Shown: positions 52,555 to 62,114, counted from the first letter of the stretch. The stretch: DNA of 64,000 nucleotides from Bacillota bacterium (GCA_023435305.1 JAEYRV010000048.1:17531-81530); one strand, 5' to 3'. Program-made: numbers and translations. Notes: a model not told the origin generated them from the letters alone.

Positions 52555-53568
52555 TTATTTGGCGTCGACTGATGCCATGTACTGGATCAGGTCAACTACC
52601 TTGTTTGAATAACCCCATTCGTTGTCATACCAGGATACCAGCTTAACGAAATTGTCGTTGAGAGCTATGCCTGCTTTTGCATCGAATATGGAAGTGCGTG
52701 CATCATGAATGAAGTCAGATGAAACAACGTCATCTTCAGTGTATCCGAGGATACCCTTGAGTTCATTTTCAGAAGCTTTCTTGACAGCTGCCTTGATATC
52801 TTCATAGGAAGCAGCCTTTTCAAGACGGCAGGTAAGGTCTACTACTGATACGTCAGGAGTAGGAACCCTGAAGGACATGCCTGTCAGTTTGCCGTTGAGC
52901 TCGGGGATAACCTTTCCAACAGCCTTTGCAGCGCCGGTGGAGGAAGGAATGATATTGTGTGCAGCTGCACGTCCGCCTCTCCAGTCTTTCTTGGAGGGTC
53001 CGTCAACTGTTTTCTGAGTTGCTGTGATGGAATGAACAGTGGTCATGAGACCTTCAACAATACCGAAATTGTCGTTGATAACCTTTGCAAGAGGTGCCAG
53101 ACAGTTGGTAGTGCAGGATGCGTTGGAAACAACGTTCATGTCCGTTGTGTACTTTTCGTTGTTTACGCCCATAACGAACATCGGAGTGCTGTCCTTTGCA
53201 GGTGCGCTGATAACGACCTTCTTAGCGCCGCCTTTGAAGTGTGCAGCTGCCTTTTCAGTAGTCAGGAATACACCTGTGGATTCAACTATGTATTCTGCTC
53301 CACATTCGCTCCACGGAATCTCTTCCGGGTTCATAGCTGCATATACAGCTACCTTCTTGCCGTTTACGACGAGCTTGTCGCCTTCTACGGAAATGTCGCC
53401 CTTGAACTGACCATGTACCGTATCATACCTGAGCATGTATGTCATGTACTCAAGATCAATAAACGGATCGTTTATGCCCAATACTTCAACATTAGGATTT
53501 TCCATCGCTGCTCTGAAAACGAGACGGCCGATTCTTCCAAAACCATTAATACCTATTTTTGCTGCCAT
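52555..53568 (-). CDS. gap: Glyceraldehyde-3-phosphate dehydrogenase (type I)
   Basis: A 337-residue enzyme. 'KIGINGFGRIGRLVFRAAM' is the NAD-binding start, the catalytic Cys is in 'NVVSNASCTTNCLAPLAKVI', and 'TVHSITATQKTVDGPSKKDW', 'RTGRAAAHNIIPSS'-like 'RGGRAAAHNIIPSSTGAAKA' and 'LVSWYDNEWGYSNKVVDL' follow. AGGAGG precedes the ATG. It is first in the glycolytic cluster gap - pgk-tpiA - gpmI, with its own terminator after it. Confidence 0.97.
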   Translation of the reverse strand: MAAKIGINGFGRIGRLVFRAAMENPNVEVLGINDPFIDLEYMTYMLRYDTVHGQFKGDISVEGDKLVVNGKKVAVYAAMNPEEIPWSECGAEYIVESTGVFLTTEKAAAHFKGGAKKVVISAPAKDSTPMFVMGVNNEKYTTDMNVVSNASCTTNCLAPLAKVINDNFGIVEGLMTTVHSITATQKTVDGPSKKDWRGGRAAAHNIIPSSTGAAKAVGKVIPELNGKLTGMSFRVPTPDVSVVDLTCRLEKAASYEDIKAAVKKASENELKGILGYTEDDVVSSDFIHDARTSIFDAKAGIALNDNFVKLVSWYDNEWGYSNKVVDLIQYMASVDAK

Positions 53569-53620
53569 TTTTCTTTACCTCCTATATGAATTATGTTTAT
53601 TGCATTCCAAAATCACAACT

Positions 53621-53649
53621 ATTTTATATTATTTAAATCATATTTTCAA
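53621..53649 (-). promoter_or_regulatory. Predicted gap promoter
   Basis: On the minus strand TTGAAA (53644-53649) and TAAAAT (53621-53626) are spaced 17 bases apart, 53 bases before the gap start codon, in very AT-rich DNA. The rest of 53569-53895 shows no gene. Confidence 0.5.
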
Positions 53650-53895
53650 TACTTATGTTAAAAATAAATAATTTTTTAACAATGTCTGAACAACTATTCT
53701 GCCAATGCTTTCAGCCGTCAATGGTTCCATTCCTGACTCTGTCGTTCAGCGGCACCCCGGAACAGGAAAAACAGCTTCCTCAGAACATATCAACCATATA
53801 TTTTCCTGTATCATATAAAAGTATACTGCTGCCTGATTTTGATAGCCACCATTATCGCCTCGCAGCCTGGGCACATACGTATGACCTTCATTCTT

Positions 53896-54795
53896 TTACA
53901 TATCCGGATATACGGTAAATTTCTCTACTATACTTATAGGATGATAGGACAGCTTCGCCTTCCTCATCCCCTCAAGTCCCAGATCCTGCTCCCTGTTGAC
54001 AAATTCCGTGCCGCTCCATTCATGCTGGACAAACTGCTGGTTGATCAATGGAAAGAGGCCGTCTATCGTGCTTTTCGCCTTTTCTATATGTATCACGGCA
54101 GTATTGTCGTTGAGCATTTCACCGACGGTAAATGCTTCGAATTCGCCATCAACTTTAACCAGTGCGCCCTTGCAGCCCAGGGTCCTGAAATTCCTCAGAA
54201 GCTCAAGATTCGCACTTCGTTCACAGTAATCGCCTTCCTGGCAGCTGCAGTTCTTTTCCCTGCACCACTCCTCCATTATCCTGGTGCACTCATCAAGAAG
54301 GATGCATTCAAGAGGGACGTATTCGAATTCGTGCAGCTTCCTGAACTTATTTATATGGTTCCGCTTGCCGTCGTATTTTTTTCCGCGCAGATTCAGGAGA
54401 TCCTCCGTATTATAGAGGTAATCGCTGTTGTCTCTGTCGAATATTATCCTTTCTTCAGAGGATACATATTTGTTCATATACTCGAGATCATCGCGGGTAA
54501 GCTTTCTGAAACAGAATTTCCAGCCTCTCTCCGCAAAATACCCTTTCAATTCTTTGTAAGCCACAGCAAAGTTCTCTTCGTTTAAGTCACCGATGGGCAT
54601 CATCGCAAATGGCTCTATCCTGGAGGGTGCAGCGACTATACATAAAAGCCCCGCTATTACTTTATACCTGAATTTATAGTAATACCTCCATGCGAAGAAA
54701 TTAGTAAAGGTCATTTCCGATATTTGAGGCCTGCGAAGGTTTATATAGCTGTCAAATAACGGCTTGCTGTTAAGCGTTATCTCGTTGAATTCCAT
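53896..54795 (-). CDS. DUF2156 (phosphatidylglycerol lysyltransferase C-terminal-like) protein
   Basis: A 299-residue soluble protein made of two GNAT-like halves. It matches the DUF2156 pattern: 'EMTFTNFFAWRYYYKFRY' near residue 28, 'YLYNTEDLLNLRGKKYDGKR' then NHINKF near 125-150, 'GEFEAFTVGEMLNDNTAVIH' and 'INQQFVQHEW', and 'NREQDLGLEGMRKAKLSYHP' near the end. Relatives include the catalytic domain of MprF, which moves lysine from Lys-tRNA to phosphatidylglycerol, but no membrane part is present here, so the acceptor is unknown. GGGAG precedes the ATG. It lies alone between gap and the peptidase gene. Confidence 0.85.
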   Translation of the reverse strand: MEFNEITLNSKPLFDSYINLRRPQISEMTFTNFFAWRYYYKFRYKVIAGLLCIVAAPSRIEPFAMMPIGDLNEENFAVAYKELKGYFAERGWKFCFRKLTRDDLEYMNKYVSSEERIIFDRDNSDYLYNTEDLLNLRGKKYDGKRNHINKFRKLHEFEYVPLECILLDECTRIMEEWCREKNCSCQEGDYCERSANLELLRNFRTLGCKGALVKVDGEFEAFTVGEMLNDNTAVIHIEKAKSTIDGLFPLINQQFVQHEWSGTEFVNREQDLGLEGMRKAKLSYHPISIVEKFTVYPDM

Positions 54796-54824
54796 AATTG
54801 TCTCCCGTCAAAACCCATAATACA

Positions 54825-54854
54825 GCCTTGCACATCCAAATGAAAATGCAAGGC
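54825..54854. other. Hairpin upstream of the DUF2156 gene
   Basis: GCCTTGCA pairs with TGCAAGGC around a 14-base loop. It has no T run on the minus strand (a short TTTG on the plus strand), so its role is unclear. It could lie in the DUF2156 leader or mark the end of the peptidase transcript. Confidence 0.4.
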
Positions 54855-54962
54855 TTTGATATTATATACCACTTATTAGCTCACTCAAACTGACAAATGC
54901 AGGGTCCATCACTCCCAGCTGTCTAACACCATATTACGCATGAATCAGTTTAAGGTTAGCGT

Positions 54963-56075
54963 TCATTCCATATTTTTAATAATTGAAAGCACAAATTCGG
55001 CGGCCTTGACCATATTATCTATGGAAATGCACTCTTCGGTGCTGTGGACCTTCTCCATTCCGGTACTGATATCCACGGCGACCACACCCTTACCGTTAAA
55101 TATGTTTGTATCGCTGCCTCCTCCTGTCTCCTCAGGCTGCAGCTCCACACCGATATCCCCGGCCGCCTTTTCGAGTATGGCCATGATCGGAGCATCGCCT
55201 GGTATACTGAAGGATGGGTAAAGCCTGTCTGCCTTGAAATCGGCTTTTGCGCCGAATTCAGCGGCCGCCTGTTCAAAGCACTCCCTCATATGGGAAGTCT
55301 GAGCTTCCAGTTTGCTTAGCTCCCTGCTCCGTGCCTCTGCTTTTATCTCCACTCTGTCGCATATTATGTTTGTCTCACGCCCGCCGTTTATGCTTCCAAT
55401 ATTGGCGGTAGTCTCGAAGTCTACCCTGCCAAGTTTCATACGAGATATAGCCGCCGCAGCCACCTGGATCGCGCTGATACCTTTTTCAGGACTCACTCCG
55501 GCGTGGGAAGCCTTACCTTCCACGGCAACAAATATCTTATCCTGTGCAGGAGCTTTAACAGCGACAGTACCAATGGGACCATTGCTGTCCATAATAAACC
55601 CGTATTTAGCATAGATCCTGCTGTAGTCAAGATTCTTAGAGCCATACAGTCCGCCCTCTTCGGCGATTGTGAAAACGACCTGTATATCGCCATGCTCAAG
55701 GCCGTTTTCCTTCAGAGCCCTGAGAGCCTCCATGATACAAACGATGCCCGAAACATCATCGCCTCCGAGGATGGTCGTGCCGTCGGATCTGATGTATCCG
55801 CCATCTATAACAGGCTTTTTGCCGATACCCGGTTCAACTGTGTCCATATGCGATGAAAACAGCACAGCCGGCACATTCCTTGTTCCCCTTACAGTAATGA
55901 TCAGATTGCCCGCATCCCCGCCTATAGCTTCACCTGCGTTGTCCTCATATACCTCATGACCCATTTCCTTCAGCTTTGCGCTCAGGCAGTCGGCCATGCG
56001 CCGCTCTTTTCTGGTGAGGCTGTCGATGCTGACAAGCTCAATAAATTCATTTACCAATCTATCCCTGTTTACCAT
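54963..56075 (-). CDS. M20-family metallopeptidase (PepT-like)
   Basis: A 370-residue zinc aminopeptidase-like enzyme. Metal and catalytic residues lie in 'VLFSSHMDTVEPG' (His, Asp), 'TTILGGDDVSGI' (Asp), 'FTIAEEGGLYGSKNLDYS' (Glu pair), 'FIMDSNG' and, near the C-terminus, 'GMEKVHSTEECIS' (His). The dimerisation domain lies between about residues 180 and 295 ('VEGKASHAGVSPEKGISAIQ'). It resembles peptidase T and related M20 proteins, which cut small peptides. GGAG lies eight bases upstream. The trmL gene ends five bases before it, so the two form an operon. Confidence 0.88.
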   Translation of the reverse strand: MVNRDRLVNEFIELVSIDSLTRKERRMADCLSAKLKEMGHEVYEDNAGEAIGGDAGNLIITVRGTRNVPAVLFSSHMDTVEPGIGKKPVIDGGYIRSDGTTILGGDDVSGIVCIMEALRALKENGLEHGDIQVVFTIAEEGGLYGSKNLDYSRIYAKYGFIMDSNGPIGTVAVKAPAQDKIFVAVEGKASHAGVSPEKGISAIQVAAAAISRMKLGRVDFETTANIGSINGGRETNIICDRVEIKAEARSRELSKLEAQTSHMRECFEQAAAEFGAKADFKADRLYPSFSIPGDAPIMAILEKAAGDIGVELQPEETGGGSDTNIFNGKGVVAVDISTGMEKVHSTEECISIDNMVKAAEFVLSIIKNME

Positions 56076-56080
56076 TCAAA

Positions 56081-56569
56081 TCACTCCATTCCCATTTTGC
56101 CCTTAAGTTCCAGATGCTCGAAGTCATGCTGCCTTAATACCTCATATAATACCACTGCTGCAGAATTTGACAGATTGAGGGAGCGGATGCCGGGCCTCAT
56201 CGGTATTCTGATGCAGTGTTCCCTGTTTGCCTCCAGAAGACTCTCCGGCAGACCTGCAGTCTCTTTGCCGAATACAAGGAAGCAGTCCTTGGGATAATTA
56301 ACTTCCGTGTATGTCCTCCCCGCCTTTGTAGACGCGTAGAAGAATGTGAGGCCGGAATATTTCTCCCTGAGCTCTGTGAAGCTCTCGCTCACACTCACCA
56401 GCACCTTGTCCCAGTAATCCAGACCGGCCCTTTTGAGATAGCGGTCATCTATCGAGAATCCCAGGGGCTTCACAAGATGCAGGCCAGTGCCGGTCGCAGC
56501 ACAGGTCCTTGCGATATTTCCGGTATTTTGAGGTATTTCAGGCTCAACTAATGCAATATGGACAGGCAA
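56081..56569 (-). CDS. trmL: tRNA (cytidine/uridine-34-2'-O)-methyltransferase TrmL
   Basis: A 162-residue SPOUT methyltransferase. It has 'ALVEPEIPQNTGNIARTCAA', 'LHLVKPLGFSIDDRYLKRAG' then LDYWD, 'FLVFGKETAGLPESLL' and the knot motif 'CIRIPMRPGIRSLNLSNSAA'. The family methylates the wobble ribose of tRNA-Leu. The start is TTG with GGAG upstream. It overlaps in operon spacing with the peptidase gene. Confidence 0.93.
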   Translation of the reverse strand: MPVHIALVEPEIPQNTGNIARTCAATGTGLHLVKPLGFSIDDRYLKRAGLDYWDKVLVSVSESFTELREKYSGLTFFYASTKAGRTYTEVNYPKDCFLVFGKETAGLPESLLEANREHCIRIPMRPGIRSLNLSNSAAVVLYEVLRQHDFEHLELKGKMGME

Positions 56570-56692
56570 TTTTTTTCTCCGTTTTCATGTTAGTATTTGT
56601 TCATTTATTCTATATTACCACAAATATATGAGGATTAAAAACCATTTGGACCATTTCCTTCCATATCCTATCTATGTAATCCTGTTCCATTC

Positions 56693-56721
56693 TTGACAGC
56701 CATTTTCTTAGTTGATATAAT
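56693..56721 (+). promoter_or_regulatory. Consensus promoter of the glutamate dehydrogenase gene
   Basis: TTGACA (56693-56698) and TATAAT (56716-56721) with exactly 17 bases between, 62 bases before the start codon. This is a perfect vegetative sigma match on both hexamers. Confidence 0.85.
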
Positions 56722-56783
56722 TCAACCAGATTTTATACATCATTTACAGATATTTTGAGTCATAATGTATTGGAGGACTATGT

Positions 56784-58070
56784 ATGAGCAACACATCTTA
56801 CAATCCCTACGAAACCGCGCAGGCTCAATTTGACAAAGTAGCCTCACAGCTCGATCTGGATGAAGCTACCAGAGAACTGCTGCGGCAGCCCATGCGCGAA
56901 TATCATTTTTCGATCCCTGTACGCATGGATGACGGCAGCGTCAAGGTCTTCAGAGGCTACCGCATACAGCACAACGATGCCAGGGGGCCTGCAAAGGGCG
57001 GCATCAGGTTCCATCCCCAGGAAACCGTCGATACCATCCGCGCTCTTTCACTTTGGATGACCTGGAAATGTTCCGTCGTGGATATTCCCCTGGGCGGCGG
57101 CAAGGGCGGAGTCATATGCGACCCCCGCAACCTGTCGGAGCGTGAACAGGAACGTCTGTGCCGCGGCTATGTGCGCCAGTTGGTCAAAAACATCGGACCC
57201 AATTCAGATGTTCCGGCCCCTGACGTAATGACAAACGGAAAGCACATGCTCTGGATGCTGGACGAATATGAAGCGATCACAGGCGGAAGATATCCGGGAG
57301 TCATCACCGGCAAGCCGGTAGGAATGGGAGGTTCTCTCGGAAGAACCGAAGCGACAGGTTTCGGCGTTGTATATGTGCTGCGTGAAGCACTTAAAAAGCT
57401 TGGTATCGATATAGCAGGTACAACTGCAAGCTTCCAGGGCTATGGCAACGTTTCACAGTATGCAGTTCAGCTGTACTGCAAGCTTGGCGGCATTGTAAAA
57501 GCTATTTCCTGTTGGGACAACATCGACAAGGTTGCATACACATTTCTGAAAAAAGATGGTATGGATTGCACTGAGCTGGCTAAAATAACAGATACATATG
57601 GTACAATAGACAAGTCCAAAGCAAGGGATCTGGGATATGAAATACTGCCGGGCGACGCATGGATAGAGCAGGATGTGGACATCCTTGTCCCTGCGGCTAT
57701 GGAAAACCAGATCACTGCCGATAATGTGAACAAGATCAGCAAACAGGTCAGGATAATAGTCGAAGCTGCAAACGGTCCTACGACGACGGAAGCCGACAAG
57801 GTGATCAACGAGCGCGGTATATTCCTCGTGCCTGATTTCCTGGCAAATGCCGGCGGTGTAACCTGCAGCTATTTTGAACAGGTACAGTGCAACATGAACT
57901 ATTACTGGGAAAAGGATGAGGTTCTCTCAAAGCTGGATACAAAGATGACCTCCGCCTTCAATTCGGTATATGAACTGTCAGTCAGCAAAAAGCTGAACAT
58001 GCGCGATGCAGCATATGTAATAGCGATCAGCCGTGTAGCACAGGCAGTCAAGAGCCGTGGCTGGGTGTAA
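56784..58070 (+). CDS. gdhA: Glutamate dehydrogenase
   Basis: A 428-residue enzyme of the NAD-dependent hexameric type found in Clostridia. It shows the glutamate-binding 'RIQHNDARGPAKGGIRFHPQ', the catalytic 'VDIPLGGGKGGVICDP' (Lys), 'GPNSDVPAPDVMTNG' and the dinucleotide motif 'SFQGYGNVSQYAVQLYCKLG'. The C-terminal 'VPDFLANAGGVTCSYFEQVQ' matches the family. It converts glutamate and 2-oxoglutarate. GGAGG precedes the ATG, and the promoter is consensus, so high expression is likely. The symbol may be gdhA or rocG in related genomes. Confidence 0.95.
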   Translation: MSNTSYNPYETAQAQFDKVASQLDLDEATRELLRQPMREYHFSIPVRMDDGSVKVFRGYRIQHNDARGPAKGGIRFHPQETVDTIRALSLWMTWKCSVVDIPLGGGKGGVICDPRNLSEREQERLCRGYVRQLVKNIGPNSDVPAPDVMTNGKHMLWMLDEYEAITGGRYPGVITGKPVGMGGSLGRTEATGFGVVYVLREALKKLGIDIAGTTASFQGYGNVSQYAVQLYCKLGGIVKAISCWDNIDKVAYTFLKKDGMDCTELAKITDTYGTIDKSKARDLGYEILPGDAWIEQDVDILVPAAMENQITADNVNKISKQVRIIVEAANGPTTTEADKVINERGIFLVPDFLANAGGVTCSYFEQVQCNMNYYWEKDEVLSKLDTKMTSAFNSVYELSVSKKLNMRDAAYVIAISRVAQAVKSRGWV

Positions 58071-58109
58071 CAGAACGTCATAGCTGAAATAATTTATATG
58101 AAACAGTGC

Positions 58110-58149
58110 AGCGGGGCGGCAGGGCGGCAGGTCTGCCCGCCGCCCCGCT
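58110..58149 (+). terminator. GC-rich hairpin after glutamate dehydrogenase
   Basis: AGCGGGGCGGC pairs with GCCCCGCT, with an inner GGGCGG/CCGCCC stem around GTCT. The stem is very stable but has no T run. Confidence 0.55.
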
Positions 58150-58215
58150 TGAAACTCCGTAAAATCCGATCCCGAAGCGATGCATAATAATCCGATGTGC
58201 GGGAGGCATACACAC

Positions 58216-61200
58216 ATGGATGACATGAGCAAAACATCTGACAATTTGCTGGATGTCTTAAAGGAACGTGAAAAGGAACTGAACTGTCTGTACAAGGTCG
58301 ACAGTATTCTGGGAAACCATAATCTGACGCTTCCCGAAATGCTTGAAGGCATCATACAGGTGCTGCCTTCAGGATGGAGGTTCCCAGAAATATGCCATTC
58401 AAAGATCATCTATAAAAACACGAGCTACCAGACCGACGGCTTTGTTTCCTCTCCAATCTCCGAGACATGTCCGATAAAGGTGGACGGAAATACTGTCGGC
58501 AGCATCGAGATAGTATACACTCAAAATGTCACCAGTACTGAAGATGGTTACTTTCTCGAAAGAGAAAGCATGCTTATCAGAGCTGTCGCCGAACGTATCG
58601 GTCAAATGCTCATATACCGGCGCATGAAGTCGGTAATGAATGAGTGGGAGACGGCAAGGTCAAATCAGCCTTCAGACGAAAACAGGCTCCACGAATGGGA
58701 GGTAATCGTTGATTTCCTCCGACAGAATGACCATGCACTCCTGAGACACATATGCAGGAAGCTCACAAATCACATGCTCATAAACGGAGTCATTGAGGCA
58801 TCAAAGGTATTTAAATCGGACATACCCATTGCTAATAGTGACAGCTGCTATGCAAATTTTCCCACCACATCGGGACCTATCGACAATATTATCAAAATAA
58901 GCTGTAAAGTATTCGAATTGGCGTCGAGGACAATGGCCGGCACAGAAATCACATCTCTTGTGAAAAGGTGGATACAGGAGGAAAAATCATATTCTCTTGT
59001 TAAAGCCATCGGAAGTATCGCCCCGTCTTTGAGGAACATTATAGAGGAAATCAGAAAGCTTCAGAATCTGTCTGACATGAACGAACTGCAGTACTCGCCC
59101 AAGGAGCGCTGGATCAATGTAGGACTCATCAGGCGTTTTCTGTCCGACAGGACTGATTTTATAAATATTGCCAAGCAATATCTGAATACAAGAGATTTTT
59201 TTGATATCATAAACAGGATAATCTATCCCATAGGCAGTCAGGGAAAGCTTGGAGGCAAAGGCTCCGGCCTGTTCCTTGCCCAGAAGATACTCGAAAATGA
59301 AGCAGAGAGCCTTCCCCGGTACTTCTCTGTGAAATATCCGAAAACATGGTATATAACCACCGATACTATAACAGAATTCCTGCAGTATAACAACCTGGAG
59401 GAGTTAAATGAGCAAAAATACGGAGACCTTCAGGAAATACGGATTGAATACCCGAACATCATCCACCTGCTAAAAAGCGCCAAGATGCCTCCGGAGATCG
59501 TAAGAAGCCTGTCTGCGGCTCTTGACGATCTCAGTGAAAATCCTTTGATAGTACGCAGCTCCAGTACCCTTGAGGACCAGGCGGGAGCAGCTTTCTCAGG
59601 AAAATACAAAAGCCTCTTTCTGACTAATCAGGGCACAAAAAAGGAAAGGCTTGATGCACTTATAAATGCCATTCTTGAAATATATGCCTCCGTATTCAGT
59701 CCCGACCCTATCCAGTACCGTGCGGAGAGGGATCTTCTGGATGTCCACGAGGAAATGGGCATACTTATACAGGAGGTAGTTGGGAAAAAGGCGGGAAAGT
59801 ACTTCTTCCCCCTGTTCTCGGGTGTTGCCTTCAGCAATAATGAGTACAGATGGTCTCCCAGGATCGAACGCGAAGACGGTCTGATCAGGCTCGTCCCCGG
59901 GCTTGGTACCAGAGCCGTCGACAGGCTGAGCGATGATTTTCCGGTCATGATCTCGCCAGGGAAGCCTGGAATACGGGTAAACATAGTACCTGAGGAAATA
60001 AAGCGCTACTCCCCAAAAAAGATGGATGTAATAGATCTTGAAAACAACTGCTTCAGGACTGTGGAAATAACTGATGTACTGCGTGAGTGCGGGGATCAGA
60101 TCGAGAATGTCCACCGTATCGTATCGATATTTGAATATGATAATATCAGGAAGCCCAACAGGCTGGAAATCAATTATGATAAGGACGATCTGACTGTTAC
60201 CTTTGACGGTATCATTTCAGATACTCCTTTTACAAAGCAGATAAGCATCATACTCAAAACGCTCAGGGAAAAGATAGGTATGCCCGTGGATATAGAGTTC
60301 GCCTCCGACGGAAACGATATCTATCTGCTGCAATGCAGGCCTCAAAGCTTCAGCCACGAGAGCGCCCCTGCCTCCATCCCAAAGGATATATCAGACAGAG
60401 ACAGGATTTTTTCAGCAAGTAAATTCATCTCAAACGGGCTTATACAAAATATATCCCATATCGTATATGTAGACTCGGAGGGCTATGACAGGCTGACCGA
60501 GCTGGATGACCTCAGAACCACGGGTAAGATCGTTGGTATGCTCAATTCCATCCTTCCCAAGCGCCAATTCATACTCATAGGTCCGGGCCGCTGGGGAAGC
60601 CGCGGAGATATTAAGCTGGGCGTGCCGGTCACCTACTCGGAGATATGCAATACAGCCGCACTGATAGAGGTGGCTGTCAAAAAGATGGGCTACATCCCCG
60701 AGCTGTCCTTTGGGACGCATTTCTTCCAGGACCTGGTGGAAGCAGATATCCGCTTTCTTCCGTTATATCCTGACGAAGAGTCCACGGTTTTCAACCGGAG
60801 ATTTCTGACCAGGTCTCCAAATAAGCTGGGTGAAATACTGCCGGAATACAGCAGATTCGAGGACGTGATCAGAGTTATTGATGTACCGGACGTATCAGAC
60901 GGCCGTATGCTCAGCATTGCCATGAACGCGGATCTCGGTGAAGCGGTCGGCTACCTCTCTGCGCACATTGTAGAATTACCAAAGCCGATGCTGCCTGTTG
61001 AATTCGATGACCATCACGGAGATGAGCATTCGTGGAGATGGCGCAGCTACATGGCTGAACAGCTGGCTGCAAGCCTTGATCCCTCTTTGTTCGGTGTGAA
61101 GGCTGTATACCTGTTTGGAAGTGTAAATAACGGGACCGCCGGACCAAACAGCGATATAGACCTTATCATCCATTTCTGCGGCACCCCGGAGCAGCAGGAG

Positions 61201-61404
61201 CGTCTGGAAACCTGGCTGAACGGCTGGAGCCTGTCGCTCTCTGAGATCAATTATCTGAAAACGGGCTACAAGATGAGCGGGATGCTGGATTTCCATATAA
61301 TTACCGATGAAGATATAAAAATGAAAACCTCATTCGCTATAAAAATCGATAACATAACAGAACCTGCCAGAAAGCTTGATTTGAAGAATGCCAGTCACAA
61401 ATAG
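58216..61404 (+). CDS. GAF-like / PEP-pyruvate-binding (PPDK-type) / nucleotidyltransferase fusion protein
   Basis: A 1062-residue protein with an unusual domain set. The N-terminal half has a PAS/GAF-like segment (about 15-160, 'KEREKELNCLYKVDSILGN') and an unassigned helical region. The pyruvate phosphate dikinase-type nucleotide-binding domain covers about 355-700: 'LGGKGSGLFLAQKIL', 'LIVRSSSTLEDQAGAAFSGK', 'GLGTRAVDRLSDDFPVMISP', 'VDIEFASDGNDIYLLQCRPQ'. A following region, 'ILIGPGRWGSRGDIKLGVPV' and 'LSFGTHFFQDLVEADIRFLP', is typical of the family. The C-terminus (about 940-1050) is a nucleotidyltransferase: 'AVYLFGSVNNGTAGPNSDID' then LIIHF. The phosphohistidine and PEP-synthesis domains of true PPDK are absent. 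GGAGGC sets the start. The substrate is unknown. Confidence 0.88.
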   Translation: MDDMSKTSDNLLDVLKEREKELNCLYKVDSILGNHNLTLPEMLEGIIQVLPSGWRFPEICHSKIIYKNTSYQTDGFVSSPISETCPIKVDGNTVGSIEIVYTQNVTSTEDGYFLERESMLIRAVAERIGQMLIYRRMKSVMNEWETARSNQPSDENRLHEWEVIVDFLRQNDHALLRHICRKLTNHMLINGVIEASKVFKSDIPIANSDSCYANFPTTSGPIDNIIKISCKVFELASRTMAGTEITSLVKRWIQEEKSYSLVKAIGSIAPSLRNIIEEIRKLQNLSDMNELQYSPKERWINVGLIRRFLSDRTDFINIAKQYLNTRDFFDIINRIIYPIGSQGKLGGKGSGLFLAQKILENEAESLPRYFSVKYPKTWYITTDTITEFLQYNNLEELNEQKYGDLQEIRIEYPNIIHLLKSAKMPPEIVRSLSAALDDLSENPLIVRSSSTLEDQAGAAFSGKYKSLFLTNQGTKKERLDALINAILEIYASVFSPDPIQYRAERDLLDVHEEMGILIQEVVGKKAGKYFFPLFSGVAFSNNEYRWSPRIEREDGLIRLVPGLGTRAVDRLSDDFPVMISPGKPGIRVNIVPEEIKRYSPKKMDVIDLENNCFRTVEITDVLRECGDQIENVHRIVSIFEYDNIRKPNRLEINYDKDDLTVTFDGIISDTPFTKQISIILKTLREKIGMPVDIEFASDGNDIYLLQCRPQSFSHESAPASIPKDISDRDRIFSASKFISNGLIQNISHIVYVDSEGYDRLTELDDLRTTGKIVGMLNSILPKRQFILIGPGRWGSRGDIKLGVPVTYSEICNTAALIEVAVKKMGYIPELSFGTHFFQDLVEADIRFLPLYPDEESTVFNRRFLTRSPNKLGEILPEYSRFEDVIRVIDVPDVSDGRMLSIAMNADLGEAVGYLSAHIVELPKPMLPVEFDDHHGDEHSWRWRSYMAEQLAASLDPSLFGVKAVYLFGSVNNGTAGPNSDIDLIIHFCGTPEQQERLETWLNGWSLSLSEINYLKTGYKMSGMLDFHIITDEDIKMKTSFAIKIDNITEPARKLDLKNASHK

Positions 61405-61532
61405 GCAGATAGTGCGAAAATGCGCCATAAGTTGAGGAAAATTTTTACGATGCATTATTGCGTTATAAATGCCGTCCTTGTTGCGGAAAATAGCTTTGAA
61501 GCAGTACATTTTCCAACAAGGAGTGATGTATC

Positions 61533-61973
61533 ATGTTCTACAAAAAAATGATGGCAGGCATTTTAATTGCCGGCACCATCGCCTTTTCATCGGCATTCTC
61601 ATTTGCTGCTGCAGACGGCAAGTCCAATAGTCCGCGAGGTGAACCGGGTTCAGCTGTACAGAAGCATTTCGATCCAGCAGAGGTTCAGACCAGGATCAAA
61701 AACGCACTTGACAGCCTGGTAAAGGACGGCACGATTACACGGGAGCAGGAAAATGCCATTATAAAAGCATTCGAGGCAAAACGAGCCCAATTCGAGAAGG
61801 AACGCGAAGAGCTTAAGAAGGAAGGAAAGCTAAAGGACGATGATGGAACGCACAACAAAAAGTCCTTTAGAAAAAAGCACGGCGTGCTGAAGGATCTGGT
61901 TGACGAGGGCGTGATCACCAGTGAGCAGGCCGACGCAATAAGAAAGGCAATCAGAGATCAGCATAAGGAATAA
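61533..61973 (+). CDS. Small secreted protein with repeated 'GxITxEQ' helical motifs (DUF2680-like)
   Basis: A 146-residue protein with a signal peptide (about 1-26, ending SFAAADG). The mature part is charged and helical, with two copies of a motif: 'LVKDGTITREQENAIIKAFE' and 'LVDEGVITSEQADAIRKAIR', separated by a Lys/Glu-rich coiled segment. This resembles DUF2680-type exported proteins of Clostridia and Bacilli, whose function is unknown. AAGGAGTG precedes the ATG. It stands alone after the fusion protein gene. Confidence 0.75.
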   Translation: MFYKKMMAGILIAGTIAFSSAFSFAAADGKSNSPRGEPGSAVQKHFDPAEVQTRIKNALDSLVKDGTITREQENAIIKAFEAKRAQFEKEREELKKEGKLKDDDGTHNKKSFRKKHGVLKDLVDEGVITSEQADAIRKAIRDQHKE

Positions 61974-62002
61974 AGCAGGGTATAGGGTTGGCAAATGATG
62001 CA

Positions 62003-62114
62003 GGGTGACATTCCTCTATAGGAAGCAGTTCATGATTGTCATCGTGATTGATAATCAGTACTGATGCAGGAAGCTGTCTATAATCGACAGCTCTGATTGG
62101 AGGAATTGTCACCC
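62003..62114. other. 112-bp palindromic element with 15-bp inverted ends
   Basis: GGGTGACATTCCTC (62003-62016) and GAGGAATTGTCACCC (62100-62114) are inverted repeats differing by one base. Internal hairpins lie inside, such as CTGTC TATAATC GACAG. It could be a small mobile element or a structured leader. It has no coding potential. The following 62115-62215 is a degenerate AAG/GCTAGT-like repeat, and the rest of 61974-62665 shows no gene. Confidence 0.5.
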
